Shown: one piece after another, positions 1 through 14,627 of the stretch
Position numbering within the stretch: position 1 is the first letter of the stretch
How the letters are laid out: each line of letters begins with the position of its first letter
NCBI GenBank assembly: GCA_943704495.1
Contig: CALSCR010003029.1
Span: 1-26,884, forward strand
DNA: 26,884 nucleotides
Direction of reading: 5' to 3'
Origin: Pigoraptor chileana
Taxonomy: Eukaryota; Opisthokonta; Filasterea
Notes under the pieces: generated by a model
The model's input: the letters and a program-made list of their open reading frames with translations, nothing else
The model's database searches: none
What the model was told of the DNA's origin: nothing
Program-made: the position numbers and the translations under genes

Positions 1-70
<70 letters not shown>
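1..70. repeat. (TC)n microsatellite
   Basis: An almost pure TC dinucleotide run starts at the left edge of the window and leads directly into the first copy of the dispersed element at 73. TC-rich sequence resumes at about 119-184. The same arrangement of TC tract, element and TC tract recurs in introns of the PH-domain gene further right. Because the exon beginning at 487 follows a CTGCAG acceptor, this stretch is probably intronic. Confidence 0.95.
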
Positions 71-72
<2 letters not shown>

Positions 73-120
73 GTGGAGTCCATGGGCACAGCGCCTATGA
101 CACTGACATGAATCCTACAT
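73..120 (+). repeat. dispersed ~48-bp element, copy 1
   Basis: This copy begins with GTGGAGTCCATGGGCAC, continues with AGCGCC, TATGACACTGAC and ends ATGAATCCTACAT before TC repeats. It is a near-consensus member of a family with further copies at 194, 253 (degenerate), 14234, 14933, 15716, 15805 and 17027, all in the same orientation. It has no open reading frame of note and no visible target-site duplication. Confidence 0.85.
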
Positions 121-193
121 CTCTCTCTCTCTGTCTCTGTGTCTCTCGCTCTCTCTCTCGGCTCTTTCTCTCTCTCTTTCTCTCATGTCATGT

Positions 194-246
194 GTGGAGT
201 CCATGGGCAGTGCCTATGACACTGACTTTTAAATTGAATCCTACAT
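194..246 (+). repeat. dispersed ~48-bp element, copy 2
   Basis: This copy carries the GTGGAGTCCATGGGCA core, a 3-bp deletion relative to copy 1, and a small insertion (TTTTAAATT) before GAATCCTACAT. TC-rich DNA flanks both sides. It lies in the same presumed intron as copy 1. Confidence 0.8.
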
Positions 247-252
247 CTCTCT

Positions 253-310
253 GTCATCGGCACAACAGTACTCCTAAGACACGTGACGTGCACTGAATCC
301 TACTATACAT
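253..310 (+). repeat. dispersed element, degenerate copy
   Basis: This stretch keeps the order of the element's blocks: ATCGGCACA, then CTCCTAAGACAC, TGAC and finally TGAATCCTAC. Small insertions separate the blocks, and the 5' GTGGAGTCC part is lost. It looks like an older, decayed copy directly following copy 2. Confidence 0.5.
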
Positions 311-486
311 TTCTTTCTCTCTCCCTCTCTATATCTACACTGTATTTGTCGGGTTTTCTGGGCACTGACGGTCCCTCGACCTTTTTTTAAGTCTCTGTTG
401 TTGCACAAATTTCATGGACATAGTCAGACCGATTTGAGCCTGTGCAGTCACATTCAGACACATGTGAACATCTGATTGTACTGCAG

Positions 487-5295
<4,809 letters not shown>

Positions 5296-5896
5296 TTGGA
5301 TACGACACGTTCCTCAGCGTTTACTTAGAAAATACTTTTTTTGTGTGCTTTCACGTGTGGTTTTATAGGTGTATGTGTACGTTTTATATGTGTCGGGGAG
5401 TCAGTATGTGTGGATGATTGTATGTGTGCGTGCGGCCCGCGATTCCAACATGGTATACTCAATGTTGTGTGGCGAAAATACAATCGACAGCTGTCTTGAT
5501 CACTGGAATGGTTAATGTTTTGTGCTTGGTGACATATTGAACTGCAGGCACCAAGCCATTCAGCTTCTGTCGACACGGGGCATCTGTTGATTATTTCCCT
5601 ACTGGCCGTCGCATCGGCAGCACGTCTACCATAATGTAAAACTTAGCAGAATACACCATCCGTGGTGGTCTGTTGACTTTGCGCCCACGACCCTATTTAT
5701 CCAAAAAGACTGAGCTGCGGCAGCCACCAATGTCTCACACCATAACTCTACAAATGCACACGGTGTCCGCAATCGGATCACACATAACGTCAGCAACAAA
5801 TAAAACGTACTCCAAGTAAAATCAACAGCCTAAATACACACACAAGTACCACCGGCACACCACAGACCACACAAGACATCGCACAGCACATTCCAC
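5296..5896. other. intergenic, convergent 3' ends
   Basis: This 600-bp gap lies between the stop codon of the kinase gene and the stop codon of the minus-strand gene that ends at 5897. It should hold both 3' untranslated regions. I see T/G-rich stretches near 5330-5430 but no convincing coding frame, RNA gene or mobile element. Confidence 0.7.
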
Positions 5897-8800
5897 TTAA
5901 AAGGAGTCTGTGCCTGACGTGCGCGCATACGCCATAGCATCAAAGAAGTTCTGCAGTGCAATATCGGTCGGGAAAGTGTTTCTGTCACGTGGTCTACCGC
6001 GTCCGTCCCTGGCACTCACATCTCTTCGCCGCTCGTACATACCGCCTCCAGACACACCATCATTATGGGGTCGGGCGGGTACAGGGGGCGGCCCGTGTTG
6101 GCCATCGTGATAGGGCCTAGACAGTGATGGGCCCGAAGCCACGGACGGCGCGATGGGTCCCCTCCCAAACCCGCCAAAATAATTGCGCCCGCCGTTGTTC
6201 TGCCCGCACATTGTCTGCGCGTCGTCATCACGAGTGCAGCCATCCTGGTGTGTGTCGATGGGCATGAGAGTGAAAGTCACGTGCCGCGGGCAAGTGGAGG
6301 CGAGGCACCATCGCCACGGGCGTGAGTCCACAGCTCCGTCCACGCCGTGTGCGATGTGGGACGACGCAATTGCATTTCGTGGTGAATCACGTGACAGGCA
6401 GTGGTGGGCGGCACCATATATTTCGTCAGAGAGTGATGCCATGTGCGATAGAGCCATTTCGATGATTGTTGAGGTGTCGGCATCAGGCACGCGACCGCTA
6501 TCCACGGCCACCGTCACAGTCCTGGCGATGCGTGCGCATGTGTATGTATGTATATGCGTGTGAATGTGTGTATGTGTATATATATATATATATATATATA
6601 GAAATATATATATATATGTGTGTGCATGTGTGTGTTTGTATGTGTATTCATTTGCGTGTGTTTGTCGTTCGTGTTTTGTGTTAGTATACCAGTATATTAG
6701 TAAGCAACAATTTTGAGCACAAAATAAGCTAAAAAACGGGAGTAATAACGAATTTGCATTAGTGTGCCGTGTCGATTGGATCCTCACCTCACGTGCGGAT
6801 TGCGCATGGCCGACGCAATAAGCTGTCTACGTTCAGGGTCCACGCAAATGTGCGTTGTGATGTTGCCATGAACGACAAAGTGGATTGCGGATGCCTGATG
6901 AGGGAAGGCATGCAGCAGAGGATTAAACGGAGAGGGAAAGGGGAAATGGAGGCATGTGAGTAGGGGTCAGGAGTGCGAGTAAGATATGCGATAGAAAAAA
7001 GGGACACAGGCGCGAGCACACACACACACACACACACACACAGGAGCATGACCATACCTTGGCACATCCCGCAATGCACATCCACACCCACACATCATAG
7101 TCTGACATGCGAGTGGCGGTGGCAAGTGGGAGGGCAACCTCAGCGAGTGGCAAGCGCAAAGAGACAGTCGCGGCCAGAACACAATGAAGGCGTGACGGAA
7201 GAAGACTGTCTATCGGATCTTCTGGGCGTGCTACGTCCGTTTCGAGTCTGCAATTGTATCAGATGTGACATTATTGAGTGGAAGTCGACAAGAGCATTGA
7301 ATAAGCAAGGAGGGTTGATGAGAGAAATTACATAAGCTATGTCATGAAGGGAATGTGCACTGAGAAGAGCATGTTCGCGCTCATTTACATGGTGCATCCG
7401 CGTGTGTGTGTACAATAATATGGAGCCACATATACATGCACGCACACACGCACTCGTACATATACCTTATTGCAAGTCGCATCTGTGGCGCATCAAATTC
7501 AAACAAGTGCAACAGCCAGAAGACGGTGTATGTGTGGGCATCAAATCGCACGTAGCCAGATCTCAAAATTTGGGGACGAAATTGAGCATAAGCCGACCTG
7601 CGTTAAAATTCAGATCAGAGTTTGAATTTGTTTGCCGATTGTGTGAACGTGTGAGATAAGACAACCGATAGTGATGATCTGGATATCTTGCTGCATGCAG
7701 CTGCACGGAGACCAGAGTGCTTATAATCAACTGCATTCAGCAAACAAATGGATAACAACAGCTGCAGCACCCATGTCCATACAAGAGAGAGAGGGGGGAG
7801 GGAGGGGAGGAGGGGGGAGTGTATTATTCGCACCCACCAATACTTCTTGTGAACAACGCGTTCAAATCGCATCGCAAGCACTCTCGCGTCGTCGCATGTC
7901 AGCGCAAACATGAGCTTGCTTGACTCGTCCATGTAGCGCAGACACGTCCACCACACCAGACTGTCTGCAATCCGCCCGAGTACGGACACCGCATGGCCCG
8001 ATGGAATGTCCAGCTCCAGACGCGAGTCCATGTCCTCAGCCCACCCGCGCATGCGATCCACTTCGGTTGCCGTTCTCGCCGTTGGTCTTTGTGTTGCTAT
8101 GGTTGCACGCGCACACGCATCCGTCGTCATGCACTGCCGCCGCACACTGCTATTAGTGGCTGTGGCTGTGGAGGAGACGGAGTCGGCGAACTCTGACGCG
8201 GGTCCGTTGGGAGTAACATCGTCCTCCGTGACACGAACCCCATGGGGATTTAAAATTTTGTTGATGCGCGAGTCCCCACCGTGTCGCCGAACGTGCTGCT
8301 CCATCCGTTGCCGCTGTTGACTTTCATAACAATGCTGCTCTTGTTGGTGCTGCTCTTGTTGCTGGCCCTGTCTCTCATGATGGTCGCGTGATCGGGCCTT
8401 CTCAGCCACTTCTCCGTCACGCCGCTCATTCTCCGAAGAAGATGGCGGTGTACATTCGCTCTTGCGCGCATCCGCAGCATCCACATGTGATTGCACGTCG
8501 ACCGAACCATCTCCACAGCTTTGATAGGTCGCAGTGGAGTGCACATCCACCGACTTGACAGGCGTGTCGATCGGTATAATGTACAACGGAAAGTCATGAC
8601 TGTTTGTTGTTAAAAGGCCGCTTTCGCGCACTAATAGATGCGACGGAAGCGCGCGCGTGCACGTCGGATCAAGGAGTGTGTTTGCACCGATGTTAGGAAA
8701 TGCAGTGGCTGCATCTGCCGCAAAATGCTGAGCACTGAATGGCACGGACTCTTTGTCGTCTCCGTTGGTGGGAGACGGGACAACAACTGTGTACGACGAC

Positions 8801-9211
8801 GGTGACGCAGAGATTCGCTCCTCTTTCAAGATGCGCCTCTTGATGTCGTGGAGTGTGTCGCCATCCTTGTAGCGGACACACGCGATCTCCCTGTGTCATC
8901 AGCGGGCGCAAAGTGATTCGTTTGAAGGTAAGATAACGGTATTAAAAAAACACTCAGAACTTGTCGGTCGAACAGTGTGCACAAAATGTAAGCTGACCGA
9001 CGTGCACACACACCCACACACCTGCGTTGGGGGCCCACAACTGCGTACCACACCCGCATCCTTCACGGATCTGCCCAGAAATCCCAGAATACGTGTTACT
9101 CATGAGTTCTTGTACTCTAATGACCCGACGTTCATACCTCATGTGCGTGGCCGATGAGATGAAGTGTGCTGTAATGCGGTGTAACTGTCGGCGTCGCTCT
9201 GTTGCTTGCAT
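5897..9211 (-). CDS. uncharacterised 680-residue protein with F-box-like segment
   Basis: Five exons read on the minus strand: 9211-9138, 8890-7844, 7247-7058, 6894-6788 and 6521-5897. They join in phase to exactly 681 codons. The start ATG at 9211 opens MQATERRRQLHRI. A segment at about residues 27-47 (REIACVRYKDGDTLHDIK) could be the edge of a ubiquitin-like or similar beta-grasp fold, but this is weak. Residues about 160-200 are rich in Gln, His and Glu. Residues about 325-374 (VLGRIADSLVWWTCLRYMD, then SKLMFALTCDDARVLA) fit the spacing of an F-box, which would make this a possible SCF ubiquitin-ligase adaptor. The C-terminal exon turns Gly/Pro/Arg-rich and disordered (FGGFGRGP, GPPPVPARP). 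I do not recognise an overall family. The donor at 7843 (GTATTG) was chosen because it keeps phase; the alternative at 7837 would create an immediate stop. Confidence 0.7.
6537..6665. repeat. (TG)n/(TA)n compound microsatellite in intron
   Basis: Mixed TG and TA runs, purest as TA at about 6577-6617, occupy the last intron of the minus-strand gene just upstream of its acceptor at 6522. Read on the sense strand they are CA and TA tracts near the 3' splice site. They produce spurious Tyr/Ile/Thr/His-rich frames. Confidence 0.9.
7017..7042. repeat. (CA)n microsatellite in intron
   Basis: A clean CA run lies in the third intron of the minus-strand gene, only about 15 bp inside the donor at 7057. 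On the sense strand it is a GT run next to the 5' splice site. Confidence 0.92.
7783..7820. repeat. GA/G-rich tract in intron
   Basis: This purine-rich run reads as a CT/C-rich tract on the coding strand of the minus-strand gene. It lies in the second intron close to its donor, so it is not the polypyrimidine tract of that intron's acceptor. No other function is evident. Confidence 0.8.
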
Positions 9212-9730
9212 GACGATCACGTGATCTTTCCAGCTACTACTATAAAAAGCTATATATAATCATATATGCATATAAAAGGGGTAAATAGGTAGTAAATACC
9301 CTTTTAAAGGGATTAAGTGATTTCACATATCTATTCAAGGACAACCCGAGAATTGCTTGTATATCAATATGTAGTTTAATGGGTCCAGCGTGGCTATATA
9401 TGGAGCGGATGGCTAATTGTGTGAGAGGGAATAGCCAACCACTGACACACACACACACACACACACACATACACACGGCGGTATTAGGGCACGATTCCAA
9501 CGTCACCCAGAAGGACTACACTTTACTAGTTTACATCATTACATGAGTGACCCACTTTATCCGACATGCTGTGAGGGAACATAAGTATACGCGTCTTCGA
9601 CCATCTTTTAGAGAACTAAGGGGTCAATTTGGCTGGGTTGTTTCTCCACCACCGCGGATGCAACACTGCCGTCTGCCTCTACGCTTTGTTGCTGCGGGAC
9701 TCAACGCCGTCCTTACTGGAGGCCGTTAGA
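9212..9730. promoter_or_regulatory. divergent intergenic region with TATA-like motifs
   Basis: This 519-bp region separates the start codons of two divergently transcribed genes, so it probably holds both promoters. AT-rich sequence at 9238-9280 contains TATAAAAAG, TATATATAATC and TATAAAAGGGG. These are candidate core-promoter elements for either direction, but no transcription start is known. A (CA)n run occupies 9445-9476. No RNA gene or extra coding exon is evident. Confidence 0.4.
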
Positions 9731-10780
9731 ATGCCCTCACGCTTCCACACACGCGACGGGATGCGACCCTGCCCATTTGTGTTGGCTGTTGCGGCTGTGC
9801 TCCTGGCGACGTTGTGCTACTCGCCATGGACCTGCGTTGATGCGCACATGCCAACATTGCTTTCGCAGAACCAAAAATGTGAGTTAAATCATATCTTTGC
9901 TCTTGAATGAACGACAGTTGTTAAGTAGAAAAATATGCGATCGGTTCAGTGGCTGTGTGTTGTTGCTTTGAGAAATTCGAGGGTTTTTTGTGTGGTCCTT
10001 CACTATGAACATGTGCGCCTGATCAGATGCTGTCACTGCCAGCTTAACGGACATGCTGTACAATTTGCGACATACGGCTCATCCAATTCCATTCGCTGTG
10101 CAACTTTTTGATACATCCGTGTACAGACTCTCTCTTTTATGTGAGCGTGGTCTTTGCAAACGGACCCATCTTCAATGCGGCGACAACGACCAGTGGCGAC
10201 ACACCCGGTGTTTTCTTCTCCTTTTATGGTCCGGGGCAGGCCATAACAGAGGAGAACGTGCTTTACAGGGCCGATAATGGCACATGGTTGGTGCCACATT
10301 CCCATATTCAGCCGCTGTCGCGGTTTCCTTTGTGGGCTTGGCTGTGAAAGGCATTGTGTTCATAGGACATCATTCGACGACTGCACCGCGTGGCTATGCT
10401 GAAGGGGAGGGGAAGGGAGTGAGGGAGTGGATGGGTTTCATGTGGTTTCTTAAGTGGATGTATGGCTGATGTCGCAATTGCATCCGTCGCAGGGGTGGCA
10501 CATATATGCTGTCTTCGTACGCCGCAATGCTGCGGACATTGCGGATCCGCGTGGTCAATGTGAAGCAGTTTCGGTTTGCGTCGATAGTCGTTCGTGATGC
10601 TACATATGTGAACATAGCTGCGACCTATGCCTACCCTTGGGACTATGCGATGGCGTCAACCGATGCAACGAGGGCGATTATGCCCGTGCGACAGCGTGGG
10701 TGGCTTGATCAATATTTGAGTGGCTTTGTTGATTAGTGTATGTGTGTGTGTGTGTGTGTTTGTTTCTTGTGTTTGTTTTT

Positions 10781-10838
<58 letters not shown>

Positions 10839-12191
10839 TATGGACCGTGCATGTATGTGTGTTTGTAGGCCATAGATACAAACAGACATGTGCAAGCACA
10901 TAGGCATGCTCACACACAAATTGCACATACTCTCAAACTCATGGTAATGTAATATTCGCATGCTTCTAAGCATGCACACATACACACACACAAATATGCA
11001 CATGTATACACACACTACGATGCGCACAGCTACAGGCGAACACAACCCACTTTCCATTGCACACTGCGTGACTCCCCCGCACTAAATCTAACTGGGATGT
11101 CTTTAGATTTTAAGGGCACAGTCATCTATCCTTGTCTTCACCCAATGACCAAATCCAACCAAAACAATACCGAATCTGCAGAAATGGACTACAGCCTCGT
11201 TGCAATCTACGACGACGGGACTGTTCCGAATATGTACAATGGCATGTCGATCCAGGTTGTGCTCACTGGCGCCAGTGGATTTACGACGCCAGTAGCTGTT
11301 AATCTTGCGAACCAGCTGTTCCTTGCCAACGGCATACTGACGTTCACGATGAACACACTCGTCGATGGCGTCACTGTGCAGCGGTCTGCATTTGCGCATC
11401 CGGCTATGGACGACGTAACAACACTAAGCATAAGCTGTCGCCAGAAGGCTGACTGCCTGAAGGTCGATACCTTTTGGCCCAAAAAGCTTATTCTAAGTTA
11501 TGCTGAGGGCACATGGGAGTTTCCATTTACGCCCGCAAATATGACGCAGAACCAGGTGTATTCGCTGACCACAAGTGGGTTGTCTTGGATAATGTGGAGC
11601 GACTCCCGTGTGCGTGCCCGTGCGCGCGCGCGTGTGTGTGCGTGCATGTGCTTGTTTATATGCTGTATCGTGTGTATATGTATGTGGTGCATGTGATGGG
11701 TGTAATTCATATAAGAGTGCAAGGTGCGCATCTTGTCGAGGTCTCTGTTGTTAATTCCAAACAAGTGGTATTTACTAACGTGAATCCCCCCCCCCACACA
11801 CACACATACACACACACAATCATGCAAACAATACACGCACAAATACACACATACACACACATACACACATACACACACATACACACATACACACACACCC
11901 TCTTTATCGTGTAAAGTGGCTGACATCGCCGTGCTAATGGACGTTGAGGATGGTACTGACTTCCCCGTGACCATCGAGGTTATTGGGAGAAATGGAGCGA
12001 CAACGGGCGCGATTACACTGGGCAAAAGCATTTCGGATGACGTGGGTGATGTACTTGCAGCAATTGGTCGTTGGTGCCTTTAATTGTCCCTCGTTTCGTT
12101 TGCATATACTTCGTTAGCATGGCTCTCATACAAAATTTATGCATTTTGTGGGTTTTGTGCATCTTTTTATTTGTATATGTTTTGGTATATA

Positions 12192-12290
<99 letters not shown>

Positions 12291-12898
12291 GTGTGTGTGT
12301 GTGTATGTGTGTGTGTGTGTGTGTGTGTATGTGTGTGTGTGTGCATGTGTGTGTGTGTGTGTTTAACGTGTGCAGCTCAAAGCCGTCATAAACGCCCCCC
12401 CTGTGGGCGACATTTCGTACGTCATACTATCGAAGCCCACCGGCGATGACTATTTCCAGATCAACGGAATGACACTGAAGCGAGTGGTGCGTGTATTATA
12501 ATGGCTGAAGACGCTGCTCATGCAAACACTTACTACCCTCCCCATATTATATATATGTATTATATGTATGTATTATATATACATGTTCATACTTTCTGTC
12601 TATATGGCTTGTTGGATCTGGGAAGGCACTGCGCGTGCAAGTGTGGGGGCTCTGTTTTTTTATGGTTTATAATTTGTACAGCAAGCCAACCGATCATGTA
12701 TTCGTCATCGTCCTTATTTTCTCACACTTTTGATTCTTTTCACTGTGGCCCTCGCATCTTACCTTGTTTGGACAGGGCTATCCCGATGTGACCATGTATG
12801 GAGATGGCATGCTCGTTGGAATAACAACGAATGATGAGCCGAATGCGAGGCCACAGCAAGTGTACTATCCATGTGAGTTGTATCGTGCGCACAAGTAA
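9731..12898 (+). CDS. predicted secreted protein, unknown family, seven exons
   Basis: Proposed exons are 9731-9878, 10127-10290, 10493-10559, 11107-11574, 11917-12041, 12376-12486 and 12776-12898. Their sum is exactly 402 codons (401 residues). The N terminus has a hydrophobic core after MRPCP (FVLAVAAVLLATLCYS), a good signal peptide. The second Met at residue 11 would give a more typical signal-peptide start. The mature part looks beta-rich with many Gly, Thr, Val and Asn residues, for example VTIEVIGRNG and YFQINGMTLKRV. It has several N-glycosylation sequons such as NGT and NMT, few cysteines and no later membrane helix, so secretion is likelier than membrane anchoring. The second exon was placed by phase; its donor at 10291 (GTGCCA) is weak and this junction is the least certain. 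The stop at 12896 is reached by reading past a GTGAGT at 12873. Splicing from that site to the acceptor before 13371 would give an immediate TGA, so I end the gene here. I do not recognise homologues. Confidence 0.6.
10737..10854. repeat. (TG)n microsatellite in intron
   Basis: A long TG run, interrupted by TTTGTTTCTTG-type breaks, lies in the third intron of the secreted-protein gene. CA tracts at about 10910-10925 and 10974-11013 follow in the same intron, so the transcript contains complementary GU and CA stretches. Confidence 0.92.
11795..11898. repeat. (CA)n tract ahead of a 3' splice site
   Basis: CA-rich sequence preceded by a short C run fills the end of the fourth intron of the secreted-protein gene, stopping just before the acceptor at 11917. 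TG/CG-rich sequence at about 11609-11693 lies near the donor of the same intron. The two arms are partly complementary. Confidence 0.9.
12186..12362. repeat. (TATATG)n hexanucleotide array grading into (TG)n
   Basis: About 17 copies of a TATATG hexamer run from roughly 12186 to 12288 and pass into TG repeats up to 12362. The array nearly fills the fifth intron of the secreted-protein gene and ends 13 bp before its acceptor. TATATG units are largely self-complementary, so the intron RNA could fold on itself. The three open frames across it (Tyr-Val, Tyr-Met, Ile-Cys) are repeat artefacts. Confidence 0.93.
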
Positions 12899-12914
12899 CA
12901 CACTCGGACAGACA

Positions 12915-12918
<4 letters not shown>

Positions 12919-12955
<37 letters not shown>

Positions 12956-12960
12956 ACATA

Positions 12961-13001
<41 letters not shown>

Positions 13002-13244
13002 ACACACGACACACCACACACATCACACACACACACACACACACACACCACACACCACACACCACACACACACACACCACACAAACACACACACACCACA
13101 CACCACACACCACACACCACACACCACAAACACACAAACACACAAACACACAAACACACAAACACATAAACACACAAACACACAAACACACAAACACACA
13201 AAGACGACACACACGACACACACCACACACACCACACACACACG
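12919..13244. repeat. (CA)n cluster between two genes
   Basis: More than 300 bp of CA repeats with CCACACA and AAACACA variants separate the secreted-protein gene from the PH-domain gene. The array grades from pure CA to an ACACAAAC-type unit at about 13128-13200. It may lie in untranslated or promoter sequence of the neighbouring genes. No gene is seen in it. Confidence 0.92.
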
Positions 13245-13393
13245 TACTATGTTTCTGTGTGTACACAAAACGATTGCCATTGATATGTGACAATCATGAG
13301 CAATGAATTCAACAGTGGCCGTGTGTGTCTCTCTCGTTGTATTGCATCGTGTCGCAGGATCTCGTTCTCACGGGTAATCCCACTCTCAGCGTT

Positions 13394-14595
13394 ATGGATC
13401 CGACGCAACTGGCCAACAAGGTGCGAGTGCGTGCATTTGTGTCACGTGCCTCCGCTGTCACCTCATTTGCTTCTCTAAACACTACACTACACACACACAC
13501 ACACACTCTGTCACTGTCACTGTCTCGTTTCCTCCTCGTCCATATTCGACACAGGTCATTATGATGAAGGGATTTCTGACAAAGCAAGGCGGAAGTGTCA
13601 AGGTGTGTATGACCCGTTGTGCTTATGCGTGTAATGAATGCCCAATGTGCGTGTGCGTGTGAATGTATGCCCGATGTGTGAACGTATCACGACACCTGCA
13701 TGATGTATTTCCGTGAGTAAATGCATGTGCGTGGCTCTATGACCTCCATCACATTGTCGCTTTCAACTACAGAGTCTTATTTTTTTGCAATTTCACACCA
13801 TACACACACACACACGCACATGCATCGTTAGTCGTGGAAGCGTCGGTGGTTTGTTCTCGGCAAGGGAGGCAATATGGAAACGCTGCTGTATTACAAGGAC
13901 GAGCGGGAGAAGGAGCTCATGGGCGACATTTCGCTCACCAGCTGCGAGGGACCGGGCGCAGTGTCCATGGGCGTTCTCGACCGATACGCCACACGCTTTC
14001 CCTTTCAGATTCGCACGGGAACCCGCACGTACCACCTCACGGCCGACTCGCCAAAGTGTGTTCAAATGCACGAAGCTGTGATGTTGTGATGTTGTGATGT
14101 TGTGGCTGTCGGCTGTTGTTGTTGTAGTTGTTGTTGTTGATGTGGTTGTGGTTGTCGGCTGTTTTGGTTAGGTTTGAAAGTTTGGTTGTGCGTTTTGTAT
14201 TTTCACTTCGCTCTATCTCTCGCTCTCTCTTCTGTGGAGTCCATGGGCACAGCGCCTAAGTCACTGACTTCAATCCTACATCTCTCTCTCTCTCTTCTGC
14301 CCCCCCCCCCCCCCCCTTCCCTTTGCGTGCGTGTGCACCAACAGGGAGCTCGATGCGTGGCTGTCTGCACTGAGGGACACTCTGACCATTCTGATGGTAC
14401 TCAACAAGCTCAAGAAGCCTGAAGATCCGGCGGTGCGTGCACTGATTTGTGCAGCATTCCTTGTAATATTGCCGCAGCTGCTCTCTGTCCCTAGGCAATG
14501 CAGGCATGCGCACGCACTCGCACACCCGACAGCACCTGTTTGTGACACATACACACGCACACACGCACACACACACACACACACACGCACACGCG

Positions 14596-14627
<32 letters not shown>

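Noticed and set aside
108-296. Ser/Leu-rich 62-residue frame near the left edge
   Set aside because: It is a translation of TC repeats and two dispersed element copies with no supporting context.
73-310. Dispersed element copies as a CRISPR-like or tandem satellite array
   Set aside because: Copy spacing is irregular, copies are spread over 17 kb in a eukaryotic intron context, and no cas genes are present.
6522-6787. N-terminal 90 residues of the open frame ending at 5897
   Set aside because: This part is His/Thr/Tyr-rich repeat translation inside an intron; the real exon starts after the CGCCAG acceptor at 6521.
10027-10126. Alternative second exon of the secreted-protein gene starting after GATCAG at 10026
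   Set aside because: It reads in a frame that shifts relative to the convincing downstream sequence; the acceptor at 10126 keeps phase with both neighbours.
12139-12449. Three long open frames of Tyr-Val, Tyr-Met and Ile-Cys repeats
   Set aside because: They are translations of a TATATG/TG microsatellite in all three frames; an intron with GT-AG borders and in-phase flanking exons covers them.
12740-13293. Cys/Val-rich and Thr/His-rich frames on both strands
   Set aside because: They are pure products of the CA repeat cluster between two genes, with no start context or non-repetitive domain.
12873-13420. Fusion of the secreted-protein gene with the PH-domain gene through the GTGAGT at 12873
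   Set aside because: Splicing to the acceptor before 13371 creates a TGA codon at the junction, while a good ATG at 13394 starts the PH-domain frame.
14234-14281. Dispersed element as a C/D or H/ACA snoRNA
   Set aside because: CTGA and ACA strings occur but there is no C box, H box or stable hairpin, and the unit is too short.
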